From: Planctomycetaceae bacterium
GTDB lineage: Bacteria > Planctomycetota > Planctomycetia > Planctomycetales > Planctomycetaceae
Direction of reading: 5' to 3'
DNA length: 64,000 nt
Assembly: GCA_020426325.1 (NCBI GenBank)
Contig: JAGQQG010000006.1
Span: 34,097 to 98,096, forward strand
The translations under genes and the position numbers were made by a program. Shown here in pieces: positions 62,735 through 64,000 of the stretch; the stretch's first letter is position 1; every line of letters starts with the position of its first letter. The notes beneath the pieces are model-generated. The model saw nothing but the letters and a program-made list of their open reading frames with translations, had not been told where the DNA came from and made no database searches.

Positions 62735-64000
62735 CAGTTTATTGGTTTCGCTGATGACGGTTCTCGTCTCACTATCATCGACATGTGACGCTGCAAAAAC
62801 AGAACGGCCGAACATTCTGTTCATCATGACGGACCAGCACCGCTGGGACTGCATCGGGGCGAACGGCAACGCACTGATCAAGACACCTCATCTCGATCAG
62901 CTTGCCGCTGAGGGAGCCAACTTCACGCATTGCTTCGTGCAGGCGCCCGTGTGTGTGCCGTCGCGAGTGAGCTTTTTCACGGGTCGATATCCGCACTCAC
63001 ACAAGAACCGGGTCAACTATACGCCCCTGGATCGACGCGAGGTTCTGATGCAGGCAAGGCTGCAGGAAGCCGGTTATGCAACCGCAGTCGTGGGCAAGCT
63101 GCACTATCATCCGCCGGATGTTCGTGAGGCAAAGGGGACCGGGTTTGACGATGTCGAACTGCACGACGCAGTCCCGCCGCTGGATGAGTTCTCAGCCTAC
63201 GTCGCCTGGCGACGTGAGCATGATCCACTCTCCCATCTGCGTTACCGGGCTATCGCTGAGGAGATTCCGCCGGGAAAGAACCCGTTTCGTCAGGCGATCA
63301 GCGAGGAGCACACGGAGACGTCATGGACCGGACTGCGGACACGACACTACATCAAGAAGCTGGCGAAGTCGGACAAGCCTTTCTTTCTGTTCAGTTCCTT
63401 CTGGAAACCGCACTCGCCATTCGAGGTGCCTCAGCCGTTTGATGCGATGTATGACGACGTTGAGATCCCGCTCCCGGAGCCGATGTCGCTGGACGATATT
63501 ACACGGCTGCCTCCTCCATTGCGTCTGCTGATTCTGCGGGGCAAGCCGGTCTACGACACGGATCGCGAACGCCTGCAGTGGATCTATCGGAGTTACTATG
63601 GAGCCATCTCGCACATCGACCGGGAGATCGGCCGGATCATGGAGACACTCGAAGAGGCGGGAGTCGCGGACAACACGATCGTGGTCTTCTCCTCCGATCA
63701 CGGCGACCAACTGCTGGAACATGGACTGATGGGGAAGAATTGCTTCTTCGAATCATCGGTGCGTGTTCCGTTCATCATTCGATTCCCGCAGCATGTCGAA
63801 CCGGCTAAGTATGACGAACTGGTCGAGTCGATCGATCTGCTTCCCACTCTTTTCGAGCTGATCGGTCTGCCGGAACCTTATGAGAATCAGGGGGAGAGTT
63901 TGGTCCCGCTGATTGCCGAATCCGACCAGACATATGTTCCTCGCCAGGCTGTCTTCAGCGAGAACGTGATTCCCGAGGTCATCACATCCGGAAGTGGATT
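62676..64000 (+). CDS. Secreted sulfatase, cut by the window edge
   Basis: The frame is open to the last base. A signal peptide lies at about residues 20-40 (SLLVSLMTVLVSLSSTCDA); ATG at 62754 is a possible later start, because the first 26 codons contain part of a dispersed repeat. Sulfatase features: RPNILFIMTDQHRWDCIG, signature VCVPSRVSFFTGRYP with formylglycine cysteine and CxPSR, KLHYHPP, KPHSPFEVP and VFSSDHGDQLLEHGL. All are normal for an arylsulfatase-type or glycan sulfatase. Confidence 0.88.
   Translation, partial: MSRIRATTNASQAWRPWRLGSLLVSLMTVLVSLSSTCDAAKTERPNILFIMTDQHRWDCIGANGNALIKTPHLDQLAAEGANFTHCFVQAPVCVPSRVSFFTGRYPHSHKNRVNYTPLDRREVLMQARLQEAGYATAVVGKLHYHPPDVREAKGTGFDDVELHDAVPPLDEFSAYVAWRREHDPLSHLRYRAIAEEIPPGKNPFRQAISEEHTETSWTGLRTRHYIKKLAKSDKPFFLFSSFWKPHSPFEVPQPFDAMYDDVEIPLPEPMSLDDITRLPPPLRLLILRGKPVYDTDRERLQWIYRSYYGAISHIDREIGRIMETLEEAGVADNTIVVFSSDHGDQLLEHGLMGKNCFFESSVRVPFIIRFPQHVEPAKYDELVESIDLLPTLFELIGLPEPYENQGESLVPLIAESDQTYVPRQAVFSENVIPEVITSGSG

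Overview
The window reads as chromosomal DNA of a planctomycete, most likely of the Planctomycetaceae type. The evidence is gene content: two secreted sulfatases, a MoxR / DUF58 / BatA-like / DUF4175-like cluster, a YrbG-type exchanger, a DUF4912 protein, a Suppressor-of-fused domain protein, very large secreted proteins, and many small dispersed palindromes. No rRNA, tRNA, CRISPR array or intact insertion sequence was seen. The left and right ends cut through genes.

Layout. 1-4.9 kb: a partial TPR membrane protein, O-acetylhomoserine sulfhydrylase (metY), a zinc-ribbon/SUFU protein, a gene-poor kilobase, a TPR protein and a clear terminator. 4.9-11.4 kb: a Ca/Na exchanger, a large outer-membrane-barrel plus beta-helix surface protein, a secreted beta-propeller-like protein and a two-TM protein. 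11.4-14.0 kb: an Rhs polymorphic-toxin remnant (core tail, toxin tip, candidate immunity gene, then a frameshifted core fragment) in permuted order, flanked by a 53-bp direct repeat. 14.0-17.8 kb: a TatD-like hydrolase, a GNAT, two secreted Cys-rich small proteins and a formylglycine-enzyme-fold protein lacking the catalytic cysteines. 18.0-28.8 kb: a DEAD-box helicase, a 1355-residue protein of unknown function, a PIG-L deacetylase, a Cys-cluster protein, a MoeB/ThiF enzyme and an SGNH hydrolase.

28.9-33.3 kb is the most unusual part. It is a compact plus-strand cassette of HTH protein, ParB-like protein, ABC-type ATPase, GNAT acyltransferase, small-terminase-like protein and large terminase. 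No portal, capsid, tail, integrase or lysis gene is present, and ordinary chromosomal genes flank it on the other strand. The ATPase and GNAT genes meet at a run of nine A residues. A -1 slip there fuses them into one 446-residue protein, whereas the unslipped ATPase ends in a 37-residue out-of-frame tail. The ATPase gene also carries a 4 x 7-bp tandem repeat. I consider this cassette the best candidate for an undescribed system, perhaps DNA modification or packaging/transfer.

33.3-46 kb: a sulfatase, a DUF4912 protein, dnaA, a DUF1992 protein, an EF-hand protein, an HpcH/HpaI aldolase, a YheT-type hydrolase, a Crp/Fnr regulator, an anti-sigma-like zinc protein, an ArsS-like radical SAM enzyme and an HDOD protein. 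46-61.4 kb: a long minus-strand run in the order MoxR ATPase, DUF58, BatA-like, VWA-like membrane protein, DUF4175-like giant, secreted unknown, prenyltransferase-repeat protein and TlpA-ended giant. It looks like one functional unit of the cell envelope. 61.6-64 kb: a Gfo/Idh/MocA oxidoreductase and the start of a second sulfatase.
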